From Bacteroidota bacterium (lineage in GTDB: Bacteria > Bacteroidota > Ignavibacteria > Kapaibacteriales > UBA2268), in the NCBI GenBank assembly GCA_021824625.1, contig JAKAKE010000052.1:1-46681 (forward strand): a DNA stretch of 46,681 bases, written 5' to 3'. The notes under the pieces are model-generated. The model was not told the DNA's origin. It made no database searches and saw only the letters and a list, made by a program, of their open reading frames with translations. The stretch's first letter is position 1, and every line of letters begins with the position of its first letter. The translations under genes were made by a program, and so were the position numbers. This document shows positions 34,795 to 43,553 of the stretch, in pieces.

Positions 34795-35409
34795 TTACTG
34801 TATAATAAATTCCTGCAATATTGCTTCTTTCAGCACCATCTTGTTCGATAGAAAAACTCTTGTAAGTTTTGCATTAATCATTCTTTGTAATGTATCCCTT
34901 CTTATTGACTGAAGTTCCTGCACCGTCATTGAACCAAGCAGATTATTCACTTCTCCTTTAACAGATGACAATGGCCTTAGCATGAGCGGACTTTCCTCGG
35001 GTTTTTCTTTTTTGATTTCCTTCATTTGCTCTTCATTGACATAGAAATCAAGCCCTAAATCAACCACCACAAATTGATTTGACATACTTGGATTCGTAGT
35101 AATCCTGCCTGTTGACATAAACCTTTCGTTTTCCTCTTTTTTTATTTCTTCAGGATTGAAATCTTCATCCTTTGCCTGTTTCATTTCTTCTGTCTGAGCT
35201 TTGCCCTCGCCGTTTACCGACATTTTCTGAAGGTCAGGCTTAATAATAAGCATGTAAACTACAATCAGAAGAATGAATAAAACCACCACAGTTCCGCCAA
35301 CCATAATGAGCATTTTCATTAAGTTCATCTCACCCGGTTTTTTGGGCGGCTTTTCTTCAGTTTTTTTGTCTTGCGATTCAGTGCCTTCGGCTTCTTTTTC
35401 TTTTGCCAT
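34795..35409 (-). CDS. fliL: flagellar basal body-associated protein FliL
   Basis: About 204 residues from the ATG at 35409 (a TTG two codons earlier is weaker). A charged, Lys/Glu-rich cytoplasmic N-terminus, one membrane segment (about 33-55; MLIMVGGTVVVLFILLIVVYMLII), then a periplasmic domain ending in the FliL-type pattern MTVQELQSIRRDTLQRMINAK followed by VLKEAILQEFIIQ. FliL supports stator function and motor torque. First gene of the fliL-fliM-fliN unit. The 216 bp upstream are AT-rich and contain no clear gene. Confidence 0.93.
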   Translation of the reverse strand: MAKEKEAEGTESQDKKTEEKPPKKPGEMNLMKMLIMVGGTVVVLFILLIVVYMLIIKPDLQKMSVNGEGKAQTEEMKQAKDEDFNPEEIKKEENERFMSTGRITTNPSMSNQFVVVDLGLDFYVNEEQMKEIKKEKPEESPLMLRPLSSVKGEVNNLLGSMTVQELQSIRRDTLQRMINAKLTRVFLSNKMVLKEAILQEFIIQ

Positions 35410-35625
35410 TTTCAATTAAAATTTGATTTGTGGAAAAAATATTTTCACAAATTTAATAATCGGCTAATTGTTTGAAAATATTTAGTTTTTAGATAATAAA
35501 AAGTGTGCCAACATTAAAAATGTGTGTTATTCAAGACTTTATAAAATCCATAACGTTATAACAAAATTAAATTGAATAAAATGCTACAAATTAATGGCTA
35601 ATATTAAGCAGAAAAGCCAATAAAA

Positions 35626-38600
35626 TTAACCTTCCTCAACTATTCTAATCTCTTCCTCAGTTAAACCATAAAGTTCATAAACCATCCTGTCAATTTCTTT
35701 ATCGGTTCTATCTATGACTGATTTCAATTCCAGTGCTTTGGATTTTTTGGAATTAAATAATGATTGCCAATCAAATTGTTCAATTAATGGGATTCTTAAT
35801 TTTGCTTTTGTTAACTCTTCTAAAAATCCTTTGTAGTCAAGTTCATACCAGCTTTGCAATTTCGAGGAAAGTTTTTCAACTGGAAATTTATTCTTAATAA
35901 ATTCAATAAACTCATTCTTCACAATCATCAGTTCTTTGTTTTTCGTTAGCAATGTATCAACAAGATAGATGAAGGGTGCTTGTGAATTTAATGAAATGTC
36001 AGGTATAGGAAATTTACCTAAGTATGGAATGTCAAGATGAACAGTTAATATTGAATTATTCGTTGCTACATATTTTAAATAAAAAACAAATAATTTTGAG
36101 TTCATTAATGCTAATATATATTCATAACAAAAATCTTCATTATTAAGAATCAGATTATTTAGTGTATCATCTGTAATAGAATTAGAGTCTACAATAGTTG
36201 CAACAATTTTAGGGTCACTTGAAACCACATTTTGATAAACTATTCTACGAATTTTAAAAATATGCTCCTTATTTTTTATTTCTTTTCTATCTCGATGAAT
36301 ATAACGATTTGGCTTTCTTAAATTACCATCCTTAATTAAATATCTTTGAAGATTTGTACCTCCTAACGCTTGAATAAAATTTTCATTTTTTTCATCAATA
36401 TAATCCATAGAATTTATTGTTATTCCTCTGGGCATTAAAGAAATCGAGGATAACAGAATTTTATCATTCTCAATTTTTTTAACCAATTCAAATCTATCTT
36501 TATTCAGATAAGTCAAAATCTTGTCCCGGTTACTAAAAAAACTTTGTTCAATACAATTTATAAAAACAGAATTTGACTGAATAGTGACCTGATTGTCAAA
36601 ATGATAATCTTTATTGTAAATGATAATAATAGTTTCTAAACCAACTTCCTCAAATGCTGTACTAACATCATTGATTTTTTTTAAAGATGTATTATTCAAT
36701 AAAAAATTTCTTATTTTACTCCAGGAATCAACAGTCAGTAAAGATTTTGGAACAATATATCCAAGATTTCCATAACTATTAAGCAACAAATATGATAGTT
36801 TTAAAAAATTCATTGCTGTTTCAATTGTATTTAATTGATATTTATTATTTAAATATTCCCTTTCGTTTTTATTAGACACTGAATACGGTGGATTGCATAT
36901 TATTACATCAAAGCCGCCGACCTCGAATCCCTTGCTTCCGCTCTCATAAGAATATGACGGTTCTTTCAGCATCCTCTCTTTTATTTCCGAGTAATCGGGA
37001 TACATGGAACGTTTTTCTTCCAAAATTTCTTCGGGTGTGGGTTTCTTTTTATGATAATCCCTGAATCCGGGGAACACTTCGGGAAATACTTTGAACCAGT
37101 TGAAAGCCTTGTCACCTGCCACTTCCGGGTCATCAATCAATGAGTTGCCGCACTTAATATTGTGGTCTAATGCTGTGAGTTCCGATTTATTATTAGCAGT
37201 TTTTATCCATAATGAGAGTTTTGTAATTTCTACAGACTCGCTGTTCAAATCCACACCGAAAAGATTATTTGAGAGTATGTGTTTGTCGAGGTCGAATATT
37301 TCATGCTGTCCGTTTCTCAGTTCAGCGAGTTTATCATTTACTTTCTGGCCTTCTGCATAAAGATAATTGAATGCCTGATTCAGAAAAGCACCTGAACCGC
37401 AGGCAGGGTCAAGCACCCTGATGTTCATCAGCTTTTCTTTGTACTTCATCCAGTAATCATCATGCTTTTTTATTATTACCTGCTGTTCAGAATTAAGTTT
37501 GCCATTCCTGTTCAAAGGAAAATCAATTTCAGGTAATTCAAAAAAACCGAGTTGTTTTTTTCTTTCATCCAACCATCCGCCGACTGAATTTTCGACGATG
37601 TATTTAGTGATGTATTCAGGTGTATAATAAATTCCTTCTTTTTTCCTTTTGCTTTTCTTCTTATCAAATTCCTTTCCTTCGATACGTGCTTTTATTTCTT
37701 CTATATCGGTTATTGACTGCTCGAAAATATGCCCGAGAATATTTACGTCAATATCGGATTCATAATCATATTCAGTCAATTTTGTAAGTTCCTCGAGAGC
37801 TGAATCATTAATATTCAAACTGTCGAAATCCGAATCCTGTGCAAACAGTCCGCCATTAAACTTATTGATTTTATGAGCAGTTGAACCGATGTTTATGGCA
37901 TCGAAAAAGCCTTTCAACTCATTCCAAATTTTATTATCCGATTTAGTGAATGATTCTTTTCCACGTTTAATAATATTTTTAAAAGTTTTTTCAGGTAATA
38001 GTCTGTTGTCCTCACAAAAACATATAAATATAAACCTGTCAAGAAATTTTTGGGTTTTCTCCAATAAGAGCAGTTCTGATTTATCAGGGTTGCTTAGCTT
38101 TATATTTTCATATAAATTTGCTCTCGCCTGTTTAAATTCGGAATAAAATATTTTTGATATATTCTGTTCTTCTTCCTCATTTTTTTCGTATAACGCATCA
38201 ATAACACTTGCTCCTGTGTTAGATATCAGGTTTTCATACGAAAGTAGATAATAGAATTGGCAGAATTTTTCCCATTCCGAAAGTTCTCCAATAAGAAATT
38301 CTTCATATTCAGTTGAAGAAGAATGGTGGTATAACCTGATTGAAATAAAATTGGAAACAATTACCCATTTACAGCTTTTTCCTATTTTATGCTGATAGCT
38401 GAATGCCTGCTCGACAGGTGTTCTCGTATCGTTAAACCGATGCTGTCTCTCATCGAGATTAGTATTTGCATCTTTTAATTCGATTACTACTCTGACATCT
38501 TCTGAATCAGTAGTAAAGAAACCGAGTGAACCATCGGCAAATTTTGAATCAATAGTGGTTAATTGTTCCTGATTAAGGTTCCATTGTTCTGTGTTTTTGA

Positions 38601-38823
38601 TTCTGCTTCTATATCCGAGGACATCAGAGAAAAATTCATTAAGAAAATTCCCTTGTATTGAGGATTCTTTGGTTGAATATATATTTCCGCTTTTTATGAA
38701 GTCAATCCAAATACTAATTATTTTTTGCTTTTCATCATAATTGGAGATTGATGTTTTATCAATCTTTGAAAGCACCTGATTAAAATGCTTCCTGTTAAAT
38801 ATATGTTTCCTGATATTTGGCAC
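35626..38823 (-). CDS. Type IIG restriction-modification enzyme (Eco57I/TaqI-like)
   Basis: A 1065-aa single chain combining nuclease, methylase and target recognition. An N-terminal nuclease domain has VRVVIELKDANTNLD (E115-x-K117), with an earlier Asp (about 97). The central m6A methylase has the SAM motif RVLDPACGSGAFLNQA (D about 472), GVDLNSESVEITKLSLWI, and catalytic NPPY (about 644-647). The rest (about 700-1040; LMPRGITINSM, IPYLGKFPIPDIS) is a TaqI_C-like specificity domain. It starts with GTG; there is no nearby ATG. No separate methylase or specificity gene is present, as usual for Type IIG. BREX PglX is similar in outline, but no other BREX genes are adjacent. Confidence 0.93.
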   Translation of the reverse strand: MPNIRKHIFNRKHFNQVLSKIDKTSISNYDEKQKIISIWIDFIKSGNIYSTKESSIQGNFLNEFFSDVLGYRSRIKNTEQWNLNQEQLTTIDSKFADGSLGFFTTDSEDVRVVIELKDANTNLDERQHRFNDTRTPVEQAFSYQHKIGKSCKWVIVSNFISIRLYHHSSSTEYEEFLIGELSEWEKFCQFYYLLSYENLISNTGASVIDALYEKNEEEEQNISKIFYSEFKQARANLYENIKLSNPDKSELLLLEKTQKFLDRFIFICFCEDNRLLPEKTFKNIIKRGKESFTKSDNKIWNELKGFFDAINIGSTAHKINKFNGGLFAQDSDFDSLNINDSALEELTKLTEYDYESDIDVNILGHIFEQSITDIEEIKARIEGKEFDKKKSKRKKEGIYYTPEYITKYIVENSVGGWLDERKKQLGFFELPEIDFPLNRNGKLNSEQQVIIKKHDDYWMKYKEKLMNIRVLDPACGSGAFLNQAFNYLYAEGQKVNDKLAELRNGQHEIFDLDKHILSNNLFGVDLNSESVEITKLSLWIKTANNKSELTALDHNIKCGNSLIDDPEVAGDKAFNWFKVFPEVFPGFRDYHKKKPTPEEILEEKRSMYPDYSEIKERMLKEPSYSYESGSKGFEVGGFDVIICNPPYSVSNKNEREYLNNKYQLNTIETAMNFLKLSYLLLNSYGNLGYIVPKSLLTVDSWSKIRNFLLNNTSLKKINDVSTAFEEVGLETIIIIYNKDYHFDNQVTIQSNSVFINCIEQSFFSNRDKILTYLNKDRFELVKKIENDKILLSSISLMPRGITINSMDYIDEKNENFIQALGGTNLQRYLIKDGNLRKPNRYIHRDRKEIKNKEHIFKIRRIVYQNVVSSDPKIVATIVDSNSITDDTLNNLILNNEDFCYEYILALMNSKLFVFYLKYVATNNSILTVHLDIPYLGKFPIPDISLNSQAPFIYLVDTLLTKNKELMIVKNEFIEFIKNKFPVEKLSSKLQSWYELDYKGFLEELTKAKLRIPLIEQFDWQSLFNSKKSKALELKSVIDRTDKEIDRMVYELYGLTEEEIRIVEEG

Positions 38824-39002
38824 GTTTACCCAAATAAAAAAATGGATTTTTATGCAAATTAACTCAAATTGGAAAAAACTTCAAAAATAAGTTTGTTTGT
38901 TAAGAATTATTCTACTAGCTTTATATTGTATTTGAAATTATCTAAGTTTTAATAATTTTAAATTAATCATTAAAAATTCATTTTAAATTTTAAATTGAAA
39001 AT

Positions 39003-40352
39003 TTAATCTTTAATCCTCGAATTTATCCTTTTTCTACCAATGCAATAATATTCAAATCCCAATTTTGCCATTTCATCGAGGTTGTATAAATTTCTTCCGT
39101 CAAAAATAACCGGGTTATTCAATATTGTCTTAAGCTTGCTGAAATCAGGTTTCCTGAATAAATTCCATTCTGTTGTAATGATTAAAGCATCGGCATTTTC
39201 AAGACAATTATAAATACCGGTAGCATAAGCGATTTTATCTTCGTAAACTTGTCTGGTATTGCTCATGGCTTCAGAATCATAAGCTTTGACTTTTGCACCA
39301 TTCTTTAAAAACATATCAATTAACCTAAAAGCAGGTGCTTCGCGAGTGTCATCAGTGTTCGGCTTAAATGCCAATCCCCATAAAGCAAATTGTTTGCCAT
39401 TAATATTCCCGCCGAAACGCATTAAAATTAAATTGAAAAATCTCTCAATCTGATGCTCATTCACTTCCTGTGCGGCTTTTACAATCCTCATTGATGTGCC
39501 TTCGGAATCCGTTGAGTGTATCAATGCTTTAACATCCTTTGGGAAACATGAACCGCCGTATCCGATGCCTGCAAAAAGGAATCTCTTCCCGATACGGCTG
39601 TCAGAGCCAATACCTATTCTAATATTCTCAATATCGGCACCTACTTTTTCGCAATATTCAGACAGGTCATTCATAAAAGAAATCTTTGTAGCGAGGAAAG
39701 AATTTGCGGCATATTTTGTTACCTCAGCACTTTTCACATCCATTACTATAATTGGATTACCGCTTCGTACAAAAGGCTCGTATAAATCCCTCATGATTTC
39801 TTCGACAAGCTTACTCGAAGTACCAATTACTACTCTTTCGGGTTTCAATGCGTCATCGACAGCAAAACCTTCCCTTAAAAATTCGGGATTACTCACTACT
39901 TCAATTTTATTACCGGGTATCTTTTCATCAAAAATCCATTTAACTTTAGCTGCTGTTCCTACAGGCACTGTGCTTTTATTTATAATAATTTTATCGTTAT
40001 CTAATTTGTTCTTTAACATAATACCGGCAATATCTTCCGCACATTTCAATACATGCTGTAAATCGGCAGAGCCATCCTCATTTGGCGGTGTCGGAAGGCA
40101 TAAAAAAATTAATTTGCAATTTATAACTGCCTCTTCAAGGTTAGTTGTAAACCTGAGTCTTCCTTCTTCAAGATTTTTTTTCAGGTATCTATCGAGTCCC
40201 GGCTCGAAAATAGGAGAATTGCCCTTTTTCAGCATTTCCACTTTTTCTTCGACTATATCCACACAATAAACCTCATTTCCGGTTTCGGCAAAGCATGTGC
40301 CGCTCACCAATCCCACATACCCTGTACCAATCACAGCGACATTATATGCCAT
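39003..40352 (-). CDS. ugd: UDP-glucose 6-dehydrogenase
   Basis: A 449-aa NAD-dependent enzyme that oxidises UDP-glucose to UDP-glucuronate for surface polysaccharides. The N-terminal Rossmann motif is GTGYVGLVSGTCFAETG (about 9-25). INKSTVPVGTA and SNPEFLREGFAVDD follow, and the catalytic Cys lies in FAGIGYGGSCFPKDV; the C-terminal domain has ALWGLAFKPNTDDTREAPA. Length is typical. It lies 58 bp after pth on the same strand; polysaccharide genes are not seen in the window. Confidence 0.98.
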   Translation of the reverse strand: MAYNVAVIGTGYVGLVSGTCFAETGNEVYCVDIVEEKVEMLKKGNSPIFEPGLDRYLKKNLEEGRLRFTTNLEEAVINCKLIFLCLPTPPNEDGSADLQHVLKCAEDIAGIMLKNKLDNDKIIINKSTVPVGTAAKVKWIFDEKIPGNKIEVVSNPEFLREGFAVDDALKPERVVIGTSSKLVEEIMRDLYEPFVRSGNPIIVMDVKSAEVTKYAANSFLATKISFMNDLSEYCEKVGADIENIRIGIGSDSRIGKRFLFAGIGYGGSCFPKDVKALIHSTDSEGTSMRIVKAAQEVNEHQIERFFNLILMRFGGNINGKQFALWGLAFKPNTDDTREAPAFRLIDMFLKNGAKVKAYDSEAMSNTRQVYEDKIAYATGIYNCLENADALIITTEWNLFRKPDFSKLKTILNNPVIFDGRNLYNLDEMAKLGFEYYCIGRKRINSRIKD

Positions 40353-40410
40353 TATTACAATCCAACCTTTCTGATTTCACTTTTTTAAAAATTTGCAATT
40401 CTTCTTTTAA

Positions 40411-41070
40411 TTAACACTGTTTATTGACATTATTATTGAGAGTTTCTTCACTATCTTTTTCATTTTTTATAATTTTCTCCTTACACCATAATTTTTCCGA
40501 ATTCACATCAGTCATAGCCTTTGTTTTACCATGCTGAATAAGATATTCAATTCCTTCAACAGCTTTCCTGACCATAATATTTTTTTCTTCTATTTCATCA
40601 TCTGAAAAATCCGACAGTACATAATCAACCATCCCTCCCTGGGGAAAATTCTTTCCAATGCCGCATCTCAGCCTGAAAAATTCTTCCGTTCCAAGCTCTT
40701 CAATCACTGAGGCTACACCATTATGTCCTCCGTCGCTTCCTCCCTGCCTCAAATGTATTTTTCCCAAAGGAAAATTATATTCATCGCACACAATAATAAT
40801 ACGTTCAACCGGAATTTCAAAATTTTCAATTACTTCAGACACAGCTTCTCCTGAGCAATTCATGAAAGTCGTTGGAAGTATTACGAGTGCAAGCTGTCCG
40901 GCAATCCTGAGAGATGCGTTATAGCTTTTTGAAAAACTTTTCATCAAAGGCTTTTTATGTTTATTACACAGTTCAGCGGCTGCCATCCAACCTATATTAT
41001 GCCTGTTCCCTGAGTATTGACTCCCGGGATTACCAAGACAAACTATCAGCCAGTCAACTTTCTTTCCCAT
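40411..41070 (-). CDS. pth: peptidyl-tRNA hydrolase
   Basis: A 219-aa enzyme that releases peptides from stalled peptidyl-tRNA. Motifs: CLGNPGSQYSGNRHNIGWM (catalytic His within RHNIG), PTTFMNCSGEAV, VCDEYNFPLGKIHLRQGGSDGGHNG, and RLRCGIGKNFP. The C-terminus carries about 30 extra polar residues (ENNNVN-type), not needed for activity. In many bacteria rplY and pth are neighbours, as here, but a terminator and a 398-bp spacer separate them, so pth probably has its own promoter. Confidence 0.97.
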   Translation of the reverse strand: MGKKVDWLIVCLGNPGSQYSGNRHNIGWMAAAELCNKHKKPLMKSFSKSYNASLRIAGQLALVILPTTFMNCSGEAVSEVIENFEIPVERIIIVCDEYNFPLGKIHLRQGGSDGGHNGVASVIEELGTEEFFRLRCGIGKNFPQGGMVDYVLSDFSDDEIEEKNIMVRKAVEGIEYLIQHGKTKAMTDVNSEKLWCKEKIIKNEKDSEETLNNNVNKQC

Positions 41071-41410
41071 ATAATTTATTTATTTATGATATAATAATGA
41101 TATTAAAAAGCTACAATTTATAATTTTCAATTTTAACAATTTTCAATCAATTTAAAATATTTTAATGTTAAAAATTAATGGACTAAATAACATTATAAAA
41201 ATTTATCACATTTTGGAAAATAATATTAAATCAATCTATTGTATTGAAAATTATTTCATTGAAAATTCTATAGTCTCAAGGATTTGTCAATAAAATCATC
41301 CCACTAATTGAAAATAGCTGCAATACATTTAAAATACTAAATTAATTTATTGGAAATTCATTAAAAATTGAAAATTAAAAAAATTGAAAATTATATTAAT
41401 TATAACTTAT
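41071..41410. other. AT-rich intergenic region, no gene seen
   Basis: The spacer between pth and the rplY terminator contains no plausible frame. It includes short AATTTTCAATTTT-type stretches (around 41119-41150 and 41359-41395), part of the heptamer family found in other spacers. A promoter for pth should lie at its left end but is not identifiable. Confidence 0.5.
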
Positions 41411-41446
41411 AAAAAAAAGGTATTCCCATTCGATAAGAATACCTTT
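41411..41446 (-). terminator. rho-independent terminator of the prs-rplY unit
   Basis: AAAGGTATTC (41416-41425) and GAATACCTTT (41437-41446) form a 10-bp stem with an 11-base loop. On the minus strand it is followed by a run of eight Ts. It begins 23 bp after the rplY stop and so ends the prs-rplY transcript. Confidence 0.93.
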
Positions 41447-41468
41447 AAAAAAAAATATTAAAAGAAAA

Positions 41469-42137
41469 TTAGTCTTTTTTAGATTCTTTTTTAGTTTCCT
41501 TTTTTGAATCCTTTTTATCATCCTTTGCTGCCTCATCTGTCGGTGCCGCTTCTTCAGACACTTCTGCTGCAGGTGTTTCTTCCTTGACAAGCCGCGGATG
41601 GAGACATGATACTATAACTGTATCGAGTGCAACATCAAAGTGTATGCCTTCTCTCGTGATGTCCTTCACATGTACTGATTTCCCGATTGACAAATTAGAT
41701 ATGTCAATCTCAAATGAATCGGGCATATCAGCAGGTAAGCAATGCAGCTTAACCCTATGTGTAGTATGCTGAAGTACACCACCATCCCTTACTCCGATTG
41801 CCTGCCCTTTGAGAATGATAGGCACCTCGACACCCATCATCTTTCCGGTCTTCACTCCGAACAAATCAAAATGTAACAGCTTATCTGTTACCGGATGGAA
41901 AGCTGTATCTTTCAAAACACACTCCAATGGCTGTGTGGCATCATCAATAAATAAATCAAAAATTTTCTTGTGTGCCGTATAAACGATGGGCCTCAGTGCA
42001 AGCGGGTGAACTGCCACGGGAATTGATTCACTGCCTTCTGTGTAATATATGCCGGGAATCATGCCGTCTGCCCTGACTTTTTTTGCACCTTTTTTCCCGG
42101 TGCCCCGTTTAACTGCTTTTAATGTAATCTCACTCAT
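41469..42137 (-). CDS. rplY: 50S ribosomal protein bL25 (CTC form)
   Basis: A 222-aa protein with a bL25 N-terminal 5S rRNA-binding domain (MSEITLKAVKRGTGKKGAKKVR, PGIYYTEG, VLKDTAFHPVTDKLLHFDLF) and the long C-terminal CTC/TL5 domain (VEVPIILKGQAIGVRDGGVL, LSIGKSVHVKDI). The last 35 residues are a Lys/Asp/Glu/Ala-rich tail common in Bacteroidota bL25. It follows prs by 33 bp and is ended by the terminator at 41411-41446. Confidence 0.97.
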   Translation of the reverse strand: MSEITLKAVKRGTGKKGAKKVRADGMIPGIYYTEGSESIPVAVHPLALRPIVYTAHKKIFDLFIDDATQPLECVLKDTAFHPVTDKLLHFDLFGVKTGKMMGVEVPIILKGQAIGVRDGGVLQHTTHRVKLHCLPADMPDSFEIDISNLSIGKSVHVKDITREGIHFDVALDTVIVSCLHPRLVKEETPAAEVSEEAAPTDEAAKDDKKDSKKETKKESKKD

Positions 42138-42170
42138 TTTTCTATCCTTAAATCCTATTAATTTATAATT

Positions 42171-43109
42171 TTATCTTTCTATTTCAAACAAAGAACTTAT
42201 TGAGCGGTTGTCATGTGTCCTGATGATTGCCTCAGCGAGAAGCTCTGCAACAGATACAACTTCAATCTTACTGCATAACCTGTTCAACTGTATTGTATCA
42301 GTTACAAAAAGCCTTTCAATAGCTTTAGAATTTTCAATCCTTTCGAGTGCATCCCCCGAAAAAACAGGGTGAACACATATTCCGTGAATTGATTTCGCCC
42401 CCTTATCCTTTAGGACTTCTGCACATTGTACGAATGTCGAGCCTGTATCAATCAAATCATCAACAATAATAACGTTCTTATCTTTTACCTCGCCTATCAC
42501 GCTGACAATTTCCGCAACGTTGTGTGCAGGACGCCTTTTATCAACCAGAACCAAATCTCCGCCAATTCTCTTGGAATAAGCTCTTGCAGTTTTTACACCG
42601 CCAACGTCAGGTGCGGCAATAGCAAGATTATCGAGATTCAGCTTATTCAAAGCCTTTATCAGAACCGGCGAAGCATACAAGTGGTCGAGCGGTATATCGA
42701 AAAAGCCCTGAATCTGCGACGAATGTAAGTCGACGGTTATTACCCTGTCGGCTCCAGCCCTGACAATCAGGTTGGCAAAAAGCTTTGCCGATATTGAAAC
42801 TCTCGGCTGGTCTTTCCTGTCCTGCCTTGCACCGCCGTAATAAGGAATAACAGCCGTTACCCTCTGGACGGATGCACGCTTTGCCGCATCAATCATAATC
42901 AGCAATTCCATCAAGTTATCAGAAGGAGCATTCGTTGACTGAATTATAAACAAATCAATCCCGCGGACATTCTCCTCGAACTTAACCCAAATCTCACCGT
43001 CGCTGAAATTCCGGATAGTAACTTCAGAAAGATGAATTCCCTGATGCTCGGCTACCTTCTCAGCCAGAGCTATGTTTGAGCGTCCCGATGCGACTTTGAA
43101 ATGAGGCAT
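42171..43109 (-). CDS. prs: ribose-phosphate pyrophosphokinase
   Basis: About 312 residues from the ATG at 43109 (MPHFKVASGRSNIALAEKVA), which is preceded by AGAAG; the frame can be extended seven codons to a TTG but homologues start here. It makes PRPP from ribose 5-phosphate and ATP for nucleotide, His and Trp synthesis. Motifs: FSDGEIWVKFEENVRG, YYGGARQDRKDQPR (flexible loop), DRVITVDLHSSQIQGFFDIP and the PRPP-binding VIIVDDLIDTGSTF. Conserved order prs-rplY with tRNA-Gln just upstream. Confidence 0.98.
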   Translation of the reverse strand: MPHFKVASGRSNIALAEKVAEHQGIHLSEVTIRNFSDGEIWVKFEENVRGIDLFIIQSTNAPSDNLMELLIMIDAAKRASVQRVTAVIPYYGGARQDRKDQPRVSISAKLFANLIVRAGADRVITVDLHSSQIQGFFDIPLDHLYASPVLIKALNKLNLDNLAIAAPDVGGVKTARAYSKRIGGDLVLVDKRRPAHNVAEIVSVIGEVKDKNVIIVDDLIDTGSTFVQCAEVLKDKGAKSIHGICVHPVFSGDALERIENSKAIERLFVTDTIQLNRLCSKIEVVSVAELLAEAIIRTHDNRSISSLFEIER

Positions 43110-43149
43110 TTTTATCTTCTCAAATAACAATCAATACTCTGCTACTCTG

Positions 43150-43221
43150 CTGGGGCGGAGGGATTCGAACCTTCGAGTGTCGGCTCCAAAGGCCGATGCC
43201 TTACCACTTGGCTACGCCCCA
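43150..43221 (-). tRNA. tRNA-Gln (anticodon UUG)
   Basis: On the minus strand the sequence folds as a 72-nt tRNA: acceptor TGGGGCG/CGCCCCA with discriminator G, T8-A9, a D arm GCC..GGC containing AAGTGGTAA, an anticodon stem TCGGC/GCCGA with loop CTTTGGA (anticodon TTG, reads CAA), and T loop TTCGAAT. The U1-A72 start is typical of tRNA-Gln. The T stem has one A-C mismatch (GAAGG/CCCTC). CCA is not encoded. It lies 40 bp upstream of prs. Confidence 0.95.
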
Positions 43222-43280
43222 ATCTTTTGGTTTATAAAGAACTACAAAATTAATAGTTTTTCATAAGTTAACCAAATCTT

Positions 43281-43374
43281 TTCTGTTAGTTATTGCTAAT
43301 TTAATGTACATAATTCGTCATTCTGAGCGAAGCTAAGAATGACATCTATACCAAATTAGCAATACCTTCTGTTA
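43281..43374. repeat. small inverted-repeat element flanked by direct repeats (MITE-like)
   Basis: ATTGCTAATTT (43292-43302) and AAATTAGCAAT (43353-43363) are perfect 11-bp inverted repeats; inside them GTCATTCT/AGAATGAC (43317-43343) forms a second dyad related to the repeat at 10019-10085. TTCTGTTA occurs on both sides (43281-43288 and 43367-43374), like a target duplication. It lies in the 332-bp spacer between tRNA-Gln and recJ, in which I see no other gene. Confidence 0.6.
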
Positions 43375-43553
43375 ACTTCTTTCTCCCTTTTCCAGAGGGT
43401 TAAAAGTTTCAAATAAGGTCAAAATTCTTAAATAAATTAATATATTACTACAAAATAATGGAAACTGTGAAAAAAATTACACACTTTTTTTGGAAATGGC
43501 TTATGATTTTCGTAAATTTATAGTAATTAGAATAATTAACATGAGTTTTAGTT

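Noticed and set aside
39496-40269. Long plus-strand frame of 257 codons opposite ugd
   Set aside because: Antisense shadow of the well-supported ugd gene, with low-complexity Ser/Phe-rich translation.
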